The notes under the pieces are model-generated. The model was not told the DNA's origin. It saw nothing but the letters and a program-made list of their open reading frames with translations, and made no database searches. A stretch of DNA of 64,000 nt from Marinobacter sp. F3R11 (GTDB taxonomy: Bacteria > Pseudomonadota > Gammaproteobacteria > Pseudomonadales > Oleiphilaceae), in the NCBI RefSeq assembly GCF_003318275.1, contig NZ_QOCH01000003.1, positions 1 through 64,000 on the forward strand, given 5' to 3'. Below, piece after piece: positions 17,343 through 26,048 of the stretch. A program made the position numbers and the translations under genes. How positions within the stretch are numbered: the first letter of the stretch is position 1; every line of letters starts with the position of its first letter.

Positions 17343-18127
17343 TGAGCTTCATTACCGTCAAGAATCTTTGGAAAGAGTACGGCGACCATGTTGTACTGGA
17401 AAACCTGAGCCTGAACGTAAATCAGGGGGAGTTCTGTACTCTGGTAGGCGCATCCGGTTGCGGTAAGTCCACCTTCCTGAAAATGCTTCTGGGCCAGGAA
17501 ACACTGACCCGGGGTGAGATGTTGCTCGAAGGAAATGCCTTTCCAGAAGAACCGGATCGCAACCGCGGCATCGTATTTCAACGCTACTCGGTGTTCCCTC
17601 ACCTTACGGTGCGGCAGAACGTATTGCTGGGACTGGAACTGGAACAAAGCCCCCTGGCGGGCAAGCTGTTCGGTTCTGCCCGCAGGGAGGCCCTGAAGGA
17701 CGTAGATGCAATGCTGGAGGCTGTAGGGCTGGCTCATGCCGCCAGCAAGTGGCCACATGAATTGTCCGGAGGCATGCAGCAGCGTCTGGCTATTGCCCAG
17801 TCTTTTGTCATGAAACCCCGGATTCTGCTGTTGGATGAACCCTTCGGTGCGCTGGACCCGGGCATCCGCGGCGACATGCACGAGCTAATTCTCAAGCTCT
17901 GGCGCGATACCGGTACAACTATCTTTATGGTGACCCACGACCTTCACGAAGGCTTCCATCTGGGTACACGCCTGCTGGTATTCGACAAGACCCGTAACGA
18001 TCCGCAACAACCTGAAGCCTTCGGCGCCACCATCACCTATGACCTGCCAATCGGCCAGACCGATCAGCAGACTTATGAATCAATTGAAACCTCCGTGTCA
18101 ACAACGGCGCGCAGCCTGTCAGGTTGA
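17342..18127 (+). CDS. ABC transporter ATPase, guanidine/urea-type importer
   Basis: This 261-residue ATPase has Walker A (GASGCGKSTFL, near residue 39), Q-loop (VFQRYSVFPHLTV), signature (LSGGMQQRLAIAQSF), Walker B (ILLLDEPFGALDP) and H-loop (FMVTHDLHEG). I start at ATG 17342, which shares bases with the permease stop; the longer reading from 17285 lies inside the permease. The C-terminal ~30 residues extend beyond the core and are Thr/Gln-rich. It ends the guanidine region; no clear terminator follows in the 47 bp before the convergent CofD-like gene. Confidence 0.92.
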   Translation: MSFITVKNLWKEYGDHVVLENLSLNVNQGEFCTLVGASGCGKSTFLKMLLGQETLTRGEMLLEGNAFPEEPDRNRGIVFQRYSVFPHLTVRQNVLLGLELEQSPLAGKLFGSARREALKDVDAMLEAVGLAHAASKWPHELSGGMQQRLAIAQSFVMKPRILLLDEPFGALDPGIRGDMHELILKLWRDTGTTIFMVTHDLHEGFHLGTRLLVFDKTRNDPQQPEAFGATITYDLPIGQTDQQTYESIETSVSTTARSLSG

Positions 18128-18174
18128 GGTCCCGGTGAGAACTACAATCAGATTCGACCGGCCGGAAGCGGAAA

Positions 18175-19395
18175 TCACGTCAGGGCAAGCAAAGCCTCAG
18201 CCAGCTTGACGTCATCATACCGACAGACGTCAGGCTTTTTCGGCGCCAGGTCCTGATCGATGATCTGGGCGCCTGATGTCTTTGTTATCTCCCGCATCTG
18301 TTTACTCGAAACATTCATCAAACGGGAATCCAACAGCAGAAAATCTATCGGCGGCCTTGGCAGCTTTCTTCCCGCAGCCTTGTGCGACAAATGTCCTGCA
18401 AGTACCTGAACCTGATCCGCCAGCGTCATGCCAATTGTTTCCGGGTCCTTACCCAGGCTTGGCACATAAACCCTTGGCGCCGGGTTCTTGTTCAGAGCCC
18501 TGGAAACACCTTTGGGGAGAAGGTTCGCGATGATACTGCTATAAAAACTGCCGGGAGGAAAAACCAGCAGTTCCGCAGAATCGATCAGCTTTCGGGTTTC
18601 CTTGCAGACCCTGGAGGCATCCCGGGCCTCAACATCATCCGCATCGCCTGACAAGGTTATCGATTTGATGGGTGAACAGATCTCTGAACTTTCCTTACCT
18701 GTAAAGCGATGCTGGCCGGTGATTGTTCGTCCGCTCTCCAACAGGACTTGCAGCTGTAAGTCTGCGTCCGTCGTGGTGCGAACAGTTCCCCGTGTTTTTA
18801 TCAACTGACCAAACAGGAAGGCGATCGGATCCAGTGAGCGGTTATGGAAGAGGTATCCGCCGGTAAGTATCAGATTACCGATACTCGCCCCCGCAAGATC
18901 AAAACTCTCCGGCATTTGATCATAAAACTCTGCCAGATAACTCTGGATCAGGGAGCGCATGGGCTCTGCGATTGCCTTGAGCAAAGGATGTTTGCAATCA
19001 ACCAGAGCCTTGAGGCTCTGTTCCAGCTCCACCTTGCTTTCATTCTTCCCCAGCCGGTGTCCAAAGAGGGCCGCAATGTCAGGATGACCTGTGACCGAAT
19101 CATCAGCCAGTGACAGCAGGCGGGCCCGAAGATCACCAACTGAGGGCATCGAAAATGCCTTTCTCAGTTCGGCAGAACTGCCTCCCGAGTCAAAAGGTGT
19201 CACAAGATGAATAGAGTTGTGGGTGTAACCTGCCAATACCCTGGAAAAACTTCTCAGCGCCGTTCCTCCGCTGAAGAAAAGTATTTTAGGCCCAAGCTCT
19301 GGAGTTCTGAGATACCTGGCCAGGCGCAGGTCGTGCCCCTTCATCAAATCTCGCGGTAAGCTATGAGTCGCACTAATGAAACGTTTTTTTGTCAT
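18175..19395 (-). CDS. GAK-system CofD-like protein
   Basis: This 406-residue protein is related to CofD/YvcK, a fold known for 2-phospho-L-lactate transfer. Near the N-terminus it has LGPKILFFSGGTALRSFSRVLAGYTHNSIHLVTPFDSGGSS, the glycine-rich binding segment and the aspartate region of the fold. Later come DLAGASIGNLILTGGYLF and LVFPPGSFYSSIIANLLPKGVSRAL. The GNLxLxG and PGSxYSSIxxNLL blocks are shared with YvcK. I start at ATG 19395, which has AGAGAAG upstream; a TTG at 19476 is less likely. It is divergent from the GAK kinase gene across 83 bp. The substrate is unknown. Confidence 0.85.
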   Translation of the reverse strand: MTKKRFISATHSLPRDLMKGHDLRLARYLRTPELGPKILFFSGGTALRSFSRVLAGYTHNSIHLVTPFDSGGSSAELRKAFSMPSVGDLRARLLSLADDSVTGHPDIAALFGHRLGKNESKVELEQSLKALVDCKHPLLKAIAEPMRSLIQSYLAEFYDQMPESFDLAGASIGNLILTGGYLFHNRSLDPIAFLFGQLIKTRGTVRTTTDADLQLQVLLESGRTITGQHRFTGKESSEICSPIKSITLSGDADDVEARDASRVCKETRKLIDSAELLVFPPGSFYSSIIANLLPKGVSRALNKNPAPRVYVPSLGKDPETIGMTLADQVQVLAGHLSHKAAGRKLPRPPIDFLLLDSRLMNVSSKQMREITKTSGAQIIDQDLAPKKPDVCRYDDVKLAEALLALT

Positions 19396-19478
19396 ACTTC
19401 TCTGCGAAACCTTGAAAAATGCAGTCCAAAGGGCGTAATGGTTGATTATAGCTTTCGCCTCTAAATTTCTTACCAAGG

Positions 19479-21107
19479 GTGAGACGATCCATCAACGCAT
19501 TAATTCTTGAGCACCTCTATTTTCTGCGATTTGAAGTGGAAAACCACTGTGAGTTGGTTGAAGTCTATTTGACTCGGCCCAACGAGGCCACAGCACAACG
19601 CCTGATAAACCGAAAAGGTTACAGAAAGACTTTGCTGGAAAAAGTCGAAGTTGCTGTTGCAATGAATGTACAGAAAAGCCGGGTTGATGATCAGAACTTT
19701 CAGCAATCAAAATCAGTTGAGAGACTGGCGCGGCTTCTTGACCAGCTTGGACAAGCTTGTCTTGAGTTCACTCAAATCGAAGCTTTGAGGGGCTCGCCAG
19801 ACAAGCACTTTGACAGTGATGCCAGGCTGATTCGACGCATTCGTAAATCTCTGTCGCTGGTCCTGATCAACCCTGCAGATACCAATACTCGTCAGGGCCT
19901 TAAAACAGGGCGTAGGGCTGCAAGATTAATGGCCAGCTTGCGGGAGATGGGCTGCCAGGAAGACAAGTCCCCCGCAAGCCTCTCCAACCTCCGCCACGTA
20001 CTACACTTTCAGATAGGGCGAATGGCTCATCTGCTTACCGAAATTGCAGATGCCCTGCTCGCGGCGAATTTCGGGCCAGCTGTCCGGCTGCAAAACTACA
20101 AGCAACTTAAAAACGCTGCCCACACACTCACAGCAGACAATGAGGCCTTTGGCGTTCAGCGACTGGCTCTCACCCGCAGTGGCAGTACCATCGCCGCACT
20201 AAAGGCTGAACACAGCACATCCAGCGAAGTGATGGCGGTTTATAAAGAAGGACAGGCCCACAAAGTCCTTGAAGAGATCTCCGGGGTCGATCAATGGAAA
20301 AAGGTTTATCCGAAGGTGGCTCCGTCTGTAATCTCCCATCATGTCGGGCATGAGGGAGAAATGGGCTCAATGGTCATAGAACATCTCCCCGGACGAACGC
20401 TGGAATCACTGTTATTGAACAGTCAGTGGGATAGTGCCCGTTTACTTTTAGCCAAACTGACCAAGACCCTCAGCAAAATCTGGAAAAGCTCATGGACACG
20501 TGAACGTGCGCAGCCGGGTTATATGCAACAGCTGCGTCAGCGAATGCCGGAAACACAACAAACCCACCCTACTCTTTTCAGCCAGGGGCAGACCATATGC
20601 GGCTTGTCACGGCCTGACTTCAGCCAATTGATCGGGCAGGTGGAGAGCCTGGAAAAACAAGTCGCTCCGCCATTTTCTGTATTGATTCACGGTGATTTCA
20701 ATGTAGACAACCTGCTCTACGATGAACTCCAGAATCGCATCTATTTCATTGACCTGCACCGGGCATCCTATTCCGACTACGTTCAGGACATCTCTGTACT
20801 GATGGTGTCGATCTACCGCCTGCCAGTTATGGACTCCGGCTCCCGTACGGAAATGATGAACCTGATCAGTCAGCTCTATCGATTCGCGCGCAGGTTCGCC
20901 AAAACCAGTAACGACAAATTCTTTGATGTTCGGCTGGCCATTGCGCTGGCGCGTTCATTTGCGACATCAACACGATTCATTTATGACAGGCGTTTCGCGA
21001 AGAACCTGGCCTTTCGGGCAACCTACCTGCTGGAAGCCGTCACCTTGCTGAACCCCGAAAAACCCGAGAAGTACAAGCTGCCCCTGGAGGAAATCTTTAG
21101 TGACTAA
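19479..21107 (+). CDS. Helical (PhoU-like) domain fused to APH-family kinase, GAK system
   Basis: This protein has 542 residues. The N-terminal ~220 are helical and PhoU-like. The C-terminal half is an aminoglycoside/choline-kinase-type phosphotransferase. Its Brenner loop is LIHGDFNVDNLLYD (H404, D406, N411) and the metal-binding segment is IYFIDLHRASYSDYVQDIS. A nucleotide-lobe fragment, SMVIEHLPGRTLESLLL, is also seen. It probably phosphorylates a small molecule. The GTG start at 19479 is the best early start but has no good ribosome site; the next internal Met would cut the helical domain. It overlaps the ATP-grasp gene by 8 bp. The PhoU label is moderate; the kinase label is firm. Confidence 0.8.
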   Translation: MRRSINALILEHLYFLRFEVENHCELVEVYLTRPNEATAQRLINRKGYRKTLLEKVEVAVAMNVQKSRVDDQNFQQSKSVERLARLLDQLGQACLEFTQIEALRGSPDKHFDSDARLIRRIRKSLSLVLINPADTNTRQGLKTGRRAARLMASLREMGCQEDKSPASLSNLRHVLHFQIGRMAHLLTEIADALLAANFGPAVRLQNYKQLKNAAHTLTADNEAFGVQRLALTRSGSTIAALKAEHSTSSEVMAVYKEGQAHKVLEEISGVDQWKKVYPKVAPSVISHHVGHEGEMGSMVIEHLPGRTLESLLLNSQWDSARLLLAKLTKTLSKIWKSSWTRERAQPGYMQQLRQRMPETQQTHPTLFSQGQTICGLSRPDFSQLIGQVESLEKQVAPPFSVLIHGDFNVDNLLYDELQNRIYFIDLHRASYSDYVQDISVLMVSIYRLPVMDSGSRTEMMNLISQLYRFARRFAKTSNDKFFDVRLAIALARSFATSTRFIYDRRFAKNLAFRATYLLEAVTLLNPEKPEKYKLPLEEIFSD

Positions 21108-21996
21108 CAAGCGGATCGCCGTCATCGGAACGCCCGGTAAATGGTCAACCGAAGTATTGGCTGACCACCTGGAGGAATTAACCGGATTCCGCTGCGTGAT
21201 CGACATGTCAGAAGTGGTGCTGGAACTGGAGACAGGGCGGCTGGGTTATCGGGGGCTGGTTCTGAACGAACTTGATGGCGTGATCATCAAAAAGATAAGC
21301 GAAATCTACTCACCGGCAGCAGACGATCGCATACGCATGCTCAACACACTCGAAGCAGACGGAGTACGCTGTTTCAGCAGTCCCGGGCAAGTGGGGCGTT
21401 TAATCAATCGCCTTGAAGGCACTGCCGCCCTGGCCGCTGGAGGTGTACCTCTGCCGCCGACCCGCGTGACGGAAAACACTGAAGAGGCGCTGGCCGCGAT
21501 CGAGGCGTTCGGCAAGGCTATCCTGAAACCACTTTACTCCACCAAAGCCCGCGGCATGCTGGTGCTGGAAGCGGCAGACGGAGTAGACGCGAATACGCGG
21601 AAACTGAACGCTTTCAAGACCGAACATGGCCTCTTCTACCTGCAGAAATTTGTACATCTGGGAGGGCAGGATCTGGGCATGGTCTTTCTCGGTGGAGACT
21701 ACCTGTGCACCTATGCCCGGGTTGGCGATGCCGGCGCCTGGAATACCACGATTAACAGTGGTGGAAAATACCAGAGCTACGAAGCCTCCCCTGACCTCAT
21801 AAAACTTGGGAGCAAGGCTCAGTCCTGCTTCGATTTAAGTTTTACCACGGTAGATATTGCATTGACGGATGAGGGGCCGGTGGTTTTCGAGGTGTCCGCT
21901 TTTGGGGGATTCAGTGGCGCCTTGAAAGGATGCGGCATTGACGCTGCCCGGAAGCTGTGTAGTTATGTTCTTAACGAGTTAGAGCAAAACAGATGA
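21100..21996 (+). CDS. GAK-system ATP-grasp enzyme
   Basis: This 298-residue enzyme resembles RimK/glutathione-synthetase-type ATP-grasp ligases. It has an N-terminal pre-ATP-grasp lobe (IAVIGTPGKWSTEVLADHLEE), then AILKPLYSTKARGMLVLE (ATP-binding lysine and loop, near residue 146), FYLQKFVHLGGQDLGMVFLGGDYL, and a C-terminal VVFEVSAFGGFSGALKG, the metal-binding region. Such enzymes join a carboxylate to an amine or thiol via acyl phosphate. GTG start. It overlaps both neighbours (8 bp and 4 bp), so it is strictly co-translated. The joined substrates are unknown. Confidence 0.85.
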   Translation: MTNKRIAVIGTPGKWSTEVLADHLEELTGFRCVIDMSEVVLELETGRLGYRGLVLNELDGVIIKKISEIYSPAADDRIRMLNTLEADGVRCFSSPGQVGRLINRLEGTAALAAGGVPLPPTRVTENTEEALAAIEAFGKAILKPLYSTKARGMLVLEAADGVDANTRKLNAFKTEHGLFYLQKFVHLGGQDLGMVFLGGDYLCTYARVGDAGAWNTTINSGGKYQSYEASPDLIKLGSKAQSCFDLSFTTVDIALTDEGPVVFEVSAFGGFSGALKGCGIDAARKLCSYVLNELEQNR

Positions 21997-23084
21997 AAGA
22001 CTTTTTTGATAACAGACAGATTGCTCAGGCCAGGCGTGGGTGCACATCAGAACTACGGCTGGCCTTCCATGGCATGGCATTCAAGGTGCTGGCCGATGAC
22101 AATGAGATTTTGAACCTTCTCAGGGATTACTTCTCCGGCCTGACCGAAACGGAAGCAACAACGGCCACAACACAGCAGCGCGTTTATCTGGTCAACAGCC
22201 CCCTGGATCCTGGCCGGATCAACTGGACGCCCGTCGAACGCAGCAAAGTCAGCCCCCTCGGTTTGAAGGAAGCCTACGTCGATGTACCTGAAGGACGCTG
22301 GATTCATAAAGTCCGCACCGGCATGGTCATGCTCCAGGCACTGACCGATCCCATGATTTTCGGGAATCTCCGCGAACATATATCGCAGGTTATCAATTTT
22401 ATTAATAACCAGTTTCTCAACTATCAGCAGAGGCAGGGTTACCTGCTGGGCCACGCGTCAGCCTTTAATATCGACGGCGGTGTTACCGCAATTGCGGCCA
22501 GCTCCGGCGGCGGAAAATCAACGCTGATGCTGAAAGCGCTGGAGACTGACAAAGCTCGCTTTCTTTCCAATGACCGGATTCTGTTCAGGCCCGAAGACGG
22601 CCAGGTTCGAATTCTTGGTCTAGCCAAGCATCCACGCGTAAACCCGGGCACTCTGCTCAACTCACAACGCTTGCTGTTTATTCTGCCAGAGCACGAACGC
22701 AAGCGGTTTGATGCGATGCCACAGAGCCAGCTGTGGGATATTGAGCAAAAGTACGACGTCATGATTCCCGAGGTCTATGGAGAAAACAGAGCCGCACTTT
22801 CCGGGTATCTGAAGAACCTTGTATTACTGGACTGGTCGTTAGAGGCTTGCGAACCAACGGTTCTCGCCGCAGTAGATATCGAAGCAACCCCCGGTGCCCT
22901 TGAGGGCCTGCGCAAAAGCCCTGGCCCATTTTTCCAGAAAGCTGATGGTAGTTTCCCGCCTGAGCAGTGCAGGGGCGCAGACGTTTACGCAGAGAACCTC
23001 AGAGGCGTAAAGGTATGGCGCCTCACCGGAAAGGTCGATTTCGACCGCGCCATTACTCTTTTTCATGAGCAAGGCATTCTCTGA
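21993..23084 (+). CDS. HprK-related kinase B, GAK system
   Basis: This 363-residue protein has a P-loop IAASSGGGKSTL (residues 167-178) followed by FLSNDRILFR, as in the HPr kinase C-terminal domain. HprK phosphorylates a serine of HPr. This family lacks the HprK N-terminal domain and has its own N-terminus (about 1-150). No HPr gene is nearby, so the acceptor is probably another component, perhaps the small amphi-Trp protein or the ATP-grasp product. It overlaps its neighbours by 4 and 1 bp. Family assignment is good; the target is unknown. Confidence 0.85.
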   Translation: MKDFFDNRQIAQARRGCTSELRLAFHGMAFKVLADDNEILNLLRDYFSGLTETEATTATTQQRVYLVNSPLDPGRINWTPVERSKVSPLGLKEAYVDVPEGRWIHKVRTGMVMLQALTDPMIFGNLREHISQVINFINNQFLNYQQRQGYLLGHASAFNIDGGVTAIAASSGGGKSTLMLKALETDKARFLSNDRILFRPEDGQVRILGLAKHPRVNPGTLLNSQRLLFILPEHERKRFDAMPQSQLWDIEQKYDVMIPEVYGENRAALSGYLKNLVLLDWSLEACEPTVLAAVDIEATPGALEGLRKSPGPFFQKADGSFPPEQCRGADVYAENLRGVKVWRLTGKVDFDRAITLFHEQGIL

Positions 23085-23764
23085 TGGCCGCACTCGCCCT
23101 GATCAGACATGGTGAGTATGAGCAACTGGCCAACACGCCAAGTGCCCTTCAGCCCTATCCCCTTACCCCCGGGGGGGCTGAAGAAGTCCGGATGCAGGCG
23201 CAAGGTTTTGCAGACTGGGTATCGGAAACCGGTTACCAGCTTCGGGCTGAGATTCACTGCTCAACCTCGTTGAGGGCATGGCAAACTGCAGAAATCTACC
23301 GGCAGGAACTGAAAGAGCTTTTCCTCACAGCCCCCGTATCCGTCAGCTTTCCTGAACTTTGCGAACGCAGTGTCGGCGCGCTGGCCAACCTCAGCGTTAG
23401 TGAAATCGAGAGAATCGTAAAACTGGACCCTCGCTTTGATCCGCTGCCGGATGGATGGAAATCCAGCAGTGACTTCAAACTCCCCTATGATGGTGCAGAG
23501 TCGCTCATGGAGGCCGGGCAGCGGGTAGCCGCCCACCTGAAAACCCTTCCACTGGATGAGCGGGACAACCTGATACAGTTAGTTGTAGGACATGGCGCCT
23601 CGTTTCGTCACGCCGCCTTTCATCTGAATGTTATAAAAATGAGCGATATTGGACGGCTGAGCATGTTTTACGGTCATCCAGTCGTTTTTCGCAAGCAGGG
23701 TCTAAGCTGGGCCCGCCTGTATGGGAACTGGAAAAACCGTCAGCTAAAAGACCCCACTGACTAG
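23084..23764 (+). CDS. Histidine phosphatase superfamily protein, GAK system
   Basis: This 226-residue protein has the RHG motif at the N-terminus (LIRHGEY, catalytic H9), an Arg-containing HCSTSLRAWQTAEIY near residue 64, and the second histidine in VVGHGASFRHAAF near residue 168. This is the phosphoglycerate mutase-like/SixA fold. The ATG overlaps the kinase stop (TGATG). Coupling to two kinases suggests it removes phosphate from the same product or protein, making the modification reversible (inference). Confidence 0.85.
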   Translation: MAALALIRHGEYEQLANTPSALQPYPLTPGGAEEVRMQAQGFADWVSETGYQLRAEIHCSTSLRAWQTAEIYRQELKELFLTAPVSVSFPELCERSVGALANLSVSEIERIVKLDPRFDPLPDGWKSSSDFKLPYDGAESLMEAGQRVAAHLKTLPLDERDNLIQLVVGHGASFRHAAFHLNVIKMSDIGRLSMFYGHPVVFRKQGLSWARLYGNWKNRQLKDPTD

Positions 23765-23775
23765 AGGCACACCCC

Positions 23776-25107
23776 ATGGCCACGCGAAAGTTCATCCCGA
23801 AAATCAGCGACAAAAAATATCATGCTGACGTTCTGAACCGTTTGCCAACTTGCTGGGAAGCCTGGCCCGAGGATCAGGCCTCGGTCAACGATTCCGGTGC
23901 CCTCAATGTCTTCATAAAGCGGTCAGGGAAAAGCAGTTTCGAATGGCCCAAAAAACCTGTGGTATTCATTTCAGATGCCCATGCTGATGCAGATGCCTTC
24001 GAAGCGTCACTTCTTGCTGCCGGAGCGATTAAACGACATGGCAGCCATCCTTGTGAATATGTGCTGACAAAGTTCGGCAAGAGCGCAGAGATAGTGGTAG
24101 GCGGAGACTGCCTGGACAAGGGGCCAAGCAATCTGACACTGCTGAGAAGCCTGGCCCACCTGTACCGGCTCAAAGCGGATGTCACCCTGCTTGCAGGCAA
24201 CCATGACCTGCGGCTACTCATGGGCCTGCTCTCACTGGGGCGCGACAACGACGTCGGGAGCCAGCACTTCTTCGTCAGAATGGGCAGAAAAGTCGTGCCT
24301 CTGTTCAAGGAAGTCTTTGATCAATACCTGGCAAGCTCCCACTGGCAGAAGGGAGTGCCATCAGAGGAGGAATGCCGCAGAGTTTTGTTTCCCGACGAAG
24401 ACTGGTTTGAGAGCTTCCCCTTCTATGCAGCCGGATTCCTGACCGCAGAGGGTATTGACCGCGAGATTTCCAAAATGGAAACCAAGACTCTGAGGTTTGA
24501 GCAGCATTGCGCGGCGGCCGGCCTGACACTTCAACAGGTCTACGCAGCCGCCATGGTTTGTCGCTCACTGTTTTTGAAGCGTTCTGGCGAATTCAGCTGG
24601 TTTTTCAGGAAAATGTGCCTGGTGAAACAACGGGGCTCGTTTCTTTTCCTGCATGCCGGTCTGGATGACCGTATGGCCATACTGCTTGCCAGGCGAGGGA
24701 TCAAATATGCCAACCGGGCATTCAATAAAAACCTGAGGGGGCAGAATCTGTTCAATTTTTACTACAGTCCTCTTGCCAATACCTTCCGGACAAAATACCG
24801 GACTGCCGACCTTCCTCTCACCAAACGGGGTACCAAAGCAACCACCCGGGCAGGCATTTATGTACTGGTTCAGGGGCATGTAAACCAGTGTGCAGGCCAG
24901 CGAATTACACTCAAGAAGGGACTCCTGCACATCGAAGCTGATATTACACTTGATGCTAACTCCAGAAAGCGTGAAGGGTTAACCGGCTTTGGCGCAGGGG
25001 CAACGCTGATTGATAAAAAACGCGGTGTGGTCGGCATCAGCTGCGACTACCCCAGGGCGAAAGTCTTCAAGCCAAACCACAACGGACAGCTCCTGGGAGC
25101 TCAATAG
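23776..25107 (+). CDS. PPP-like metallophosphoesterase, GAK system
   Basis: This 443-residue protein has the calcineurin-like metal motifs in order: D67-A-H69 (ISDAHADAD), GGDCLDKG (G110-D111), GNHD (residues 141-144), and C-terminal VQGHVN near residue 371, followed by HIEADITLD. The spacing resembles PPP-family Ser/Thr or bis(5'-nucleosyl) phosphatases, with a large insert (about 145-330) between GNHD and the GH motif. The ATG at 23776 lies 11 bp after the histidine phosphatase. The role is probably dephosphorylation within the system. The insert is unusual and may set specificity. Confidence 0.82.
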   Translation: MATRKFIPKISDKKYHADVLNRLPTCWEAWPEDQASVNDSGALNVFIKRSGKSSFEWPKKPVVFISDAHADADAFEASLLAAGAIKRHGSHPCEYVLTKFGKSAEIVVGGDCLDKGPSNLTLLRSLAHLYRLKADVTLLAGNHDLRLLMGLLSLGRDNDVGSQHFFVRMGRKVVPLFKEVFDQYLASSHWQKGVPSEEECRRVLFPDEDWFESFPFYAAGFLTAEGIDREISKMETKTLRFEQHCAAAGLTLQQVYAAAMVCRSLFLKRSGEFSWFFRKMCLVKQRGSFLFLHAGLDDRMAILLARRGIKYANRAFNKNLRGQNLFNFYYSPLANTFRTKYRTADLPLTKRGTKATTRAGIYVLVQGHVNQCAGQRITLKKGLLHIEADITLDANSRKREGLTGFGAGATLIDKKRGVVGISCDYPRAKVFKPNHNGQLLGAQ

Positions 25108-25371
25108 ATGAAGTCGAAAACCAAGTTCAGTCACGACTCACTGCTGGATCGCCAGTCAACCAAAGAGCTGCTGGAATCCCTGGCCCGCGCGATCAAAAAG
25201 GGCCAGCTTGAGTTTCAGGAAAATGAGGGTGATCTGGTCCTGTCACCTGGAAATCTGTTACAGGTGTCCGTACGGGCAAGCGACGAGGGCGACAAACAAC
25301 AGGTTGAAATCCGGGTGAAGTGGCGCACCAAAGAAAAAGAGGTTTCGGACACGCCACCCAGGATCAAATAA
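25108..25371 (+). CDS. Small amphi-Trp domain protein, GAK system
   Basis: This 87-residue acidic/basic protein starts directly after the phosphoesterase stop. It has a helical LLESLARAIKKGQLEF, then GDLVLSPGNLLQVSVRA, and a final strand VEIRVKWRT with the single tryptophan W72. That alternating amphipathic strand ending in Trp defines the amphi-Trp domain, a family reported next to GAK genes. The function is unknown. As the only small non-enzymatic component it is a candidate carrier or substrate for the kinases and the ATP-grasp enzyme (inference). Confidence 0.8.
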   Translation: MKSKTKFSHDSLLDRQSTKELLESLARAIKKGQLEFQENEGDLVLSPGNLLQVSVRASDEGDKQQVEIRVKWRTKEKEVSDTPPRIK

Positions 25372-25375
25372 TCAC

Positions 25376-25393
25376 TCCCGACAGAAGTCGGGA
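25376..25393. terminator. Hairpin between convergent amphi-Trp and membrane-protein genes
   Basis: TCCCGAC/GTCGGGA forms a perfect 7-bp stem with an AGAA loop, 4 bp after the amphi-Trp stop. No strong T-run on either side. It is probably a weak bidirectional end. Confidence 0.5.
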
Positions 25394-25412
25394 TTCAACA
25401 ACGCTTGTAACC

Positions 25413-26039
25413 TCACGCCTGGTTGTCCAGCGGCAGGTCGTCGTACCAGTCTTCCATGTTGTCATACATCTCACCCTTGAGAATGTAGTGAGGGGCTTTC
25501 TGGTAGATTTTAATATCGTGTAACGGATCCGTGATGATTTTGGTCATCCAGACCAGCCCCGACTGCAGACCCATGAGTTTGAACAGATGAAGCGTTCTGA
25601 ACAGCACTGCGCCCACGCCGATGAACAGCCATACCATCGCTGTGTTACTGATAAACCCCTCCAGATCTGTTGCCGGAGTGAGAAGCCCTGACAGGTCGGG
25701 TTTCAGATACAGCGCCAGTGGTGTTACAGCCCAGATGGACAAAAGCACGACTTTTCTGTTCAGGTTGTACCCGACTTTCACACTCTCTTTATAGTCATGA
25801 CTGGCGTCATTTACCTGATCATAAGTCTTGGGTTCAAAGAAAAAGTGTCCGGTCTGGCGCAGCACCATCGCCAGCAACCAGCCTACCAGGGCAGCTGCCG
25901 CAGGATGGAAGAACACCAGACCATAGCTTACAAGGAAACAACAGGCACTTAGCAGGTGCAGGCACTGGTTTATGCGGTTGTGGTGATAGTAACGATGATC
26001 ATCCCATCGCTGTTTCTGTAATTCCTCAAAAAATGTCAT
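25413..26039 (-). CDS. Polytopic membrane protein of unknown function (Mpo1/DUF962-like?)
   Basis: This 208-residue protein has about four membrane segments, near residues 27-45, 47-65, 98-113 and 134-150. Histidines cluster beside the membrane: YYHHNRINQCLHLLS (residues 17-31), RQTGHFFFEP and NDASHDYKESVKVGYN. His-rich motifs next to helices suggest a diiron or monoiron membrane oxygenase such as Mpo1/DUF962 proteins or fatty-acid hydroxylases, but the match is loose. It ends an operon with phosphatidylserine decarboxylase (gap 9 bp), so a lipid substrate is plausible. I do not recognise a firm family. Confidence 0.6.
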   Translation of the reverse strand: MTFFEELQKQRWDDHRYYHHNRINQCLHLLSACCFLVSYGLVFFHPAAAALVGWLLAMVLRQTGHFFFEPKTYDQVNDASHDYKESVKVGYNLNRKVVLLSIWAVTPLALYLKPDLSGLLTPATDLEGFISNTAMVWLFIGVGAVLFRTLHLFKLMGLQSGLVWMTKIITDPLHDIKIYQKAPHYILKGEMYDNMEDWYDDLPLDNQA

Positions 26040-26048
26040 GGGGTTTCC

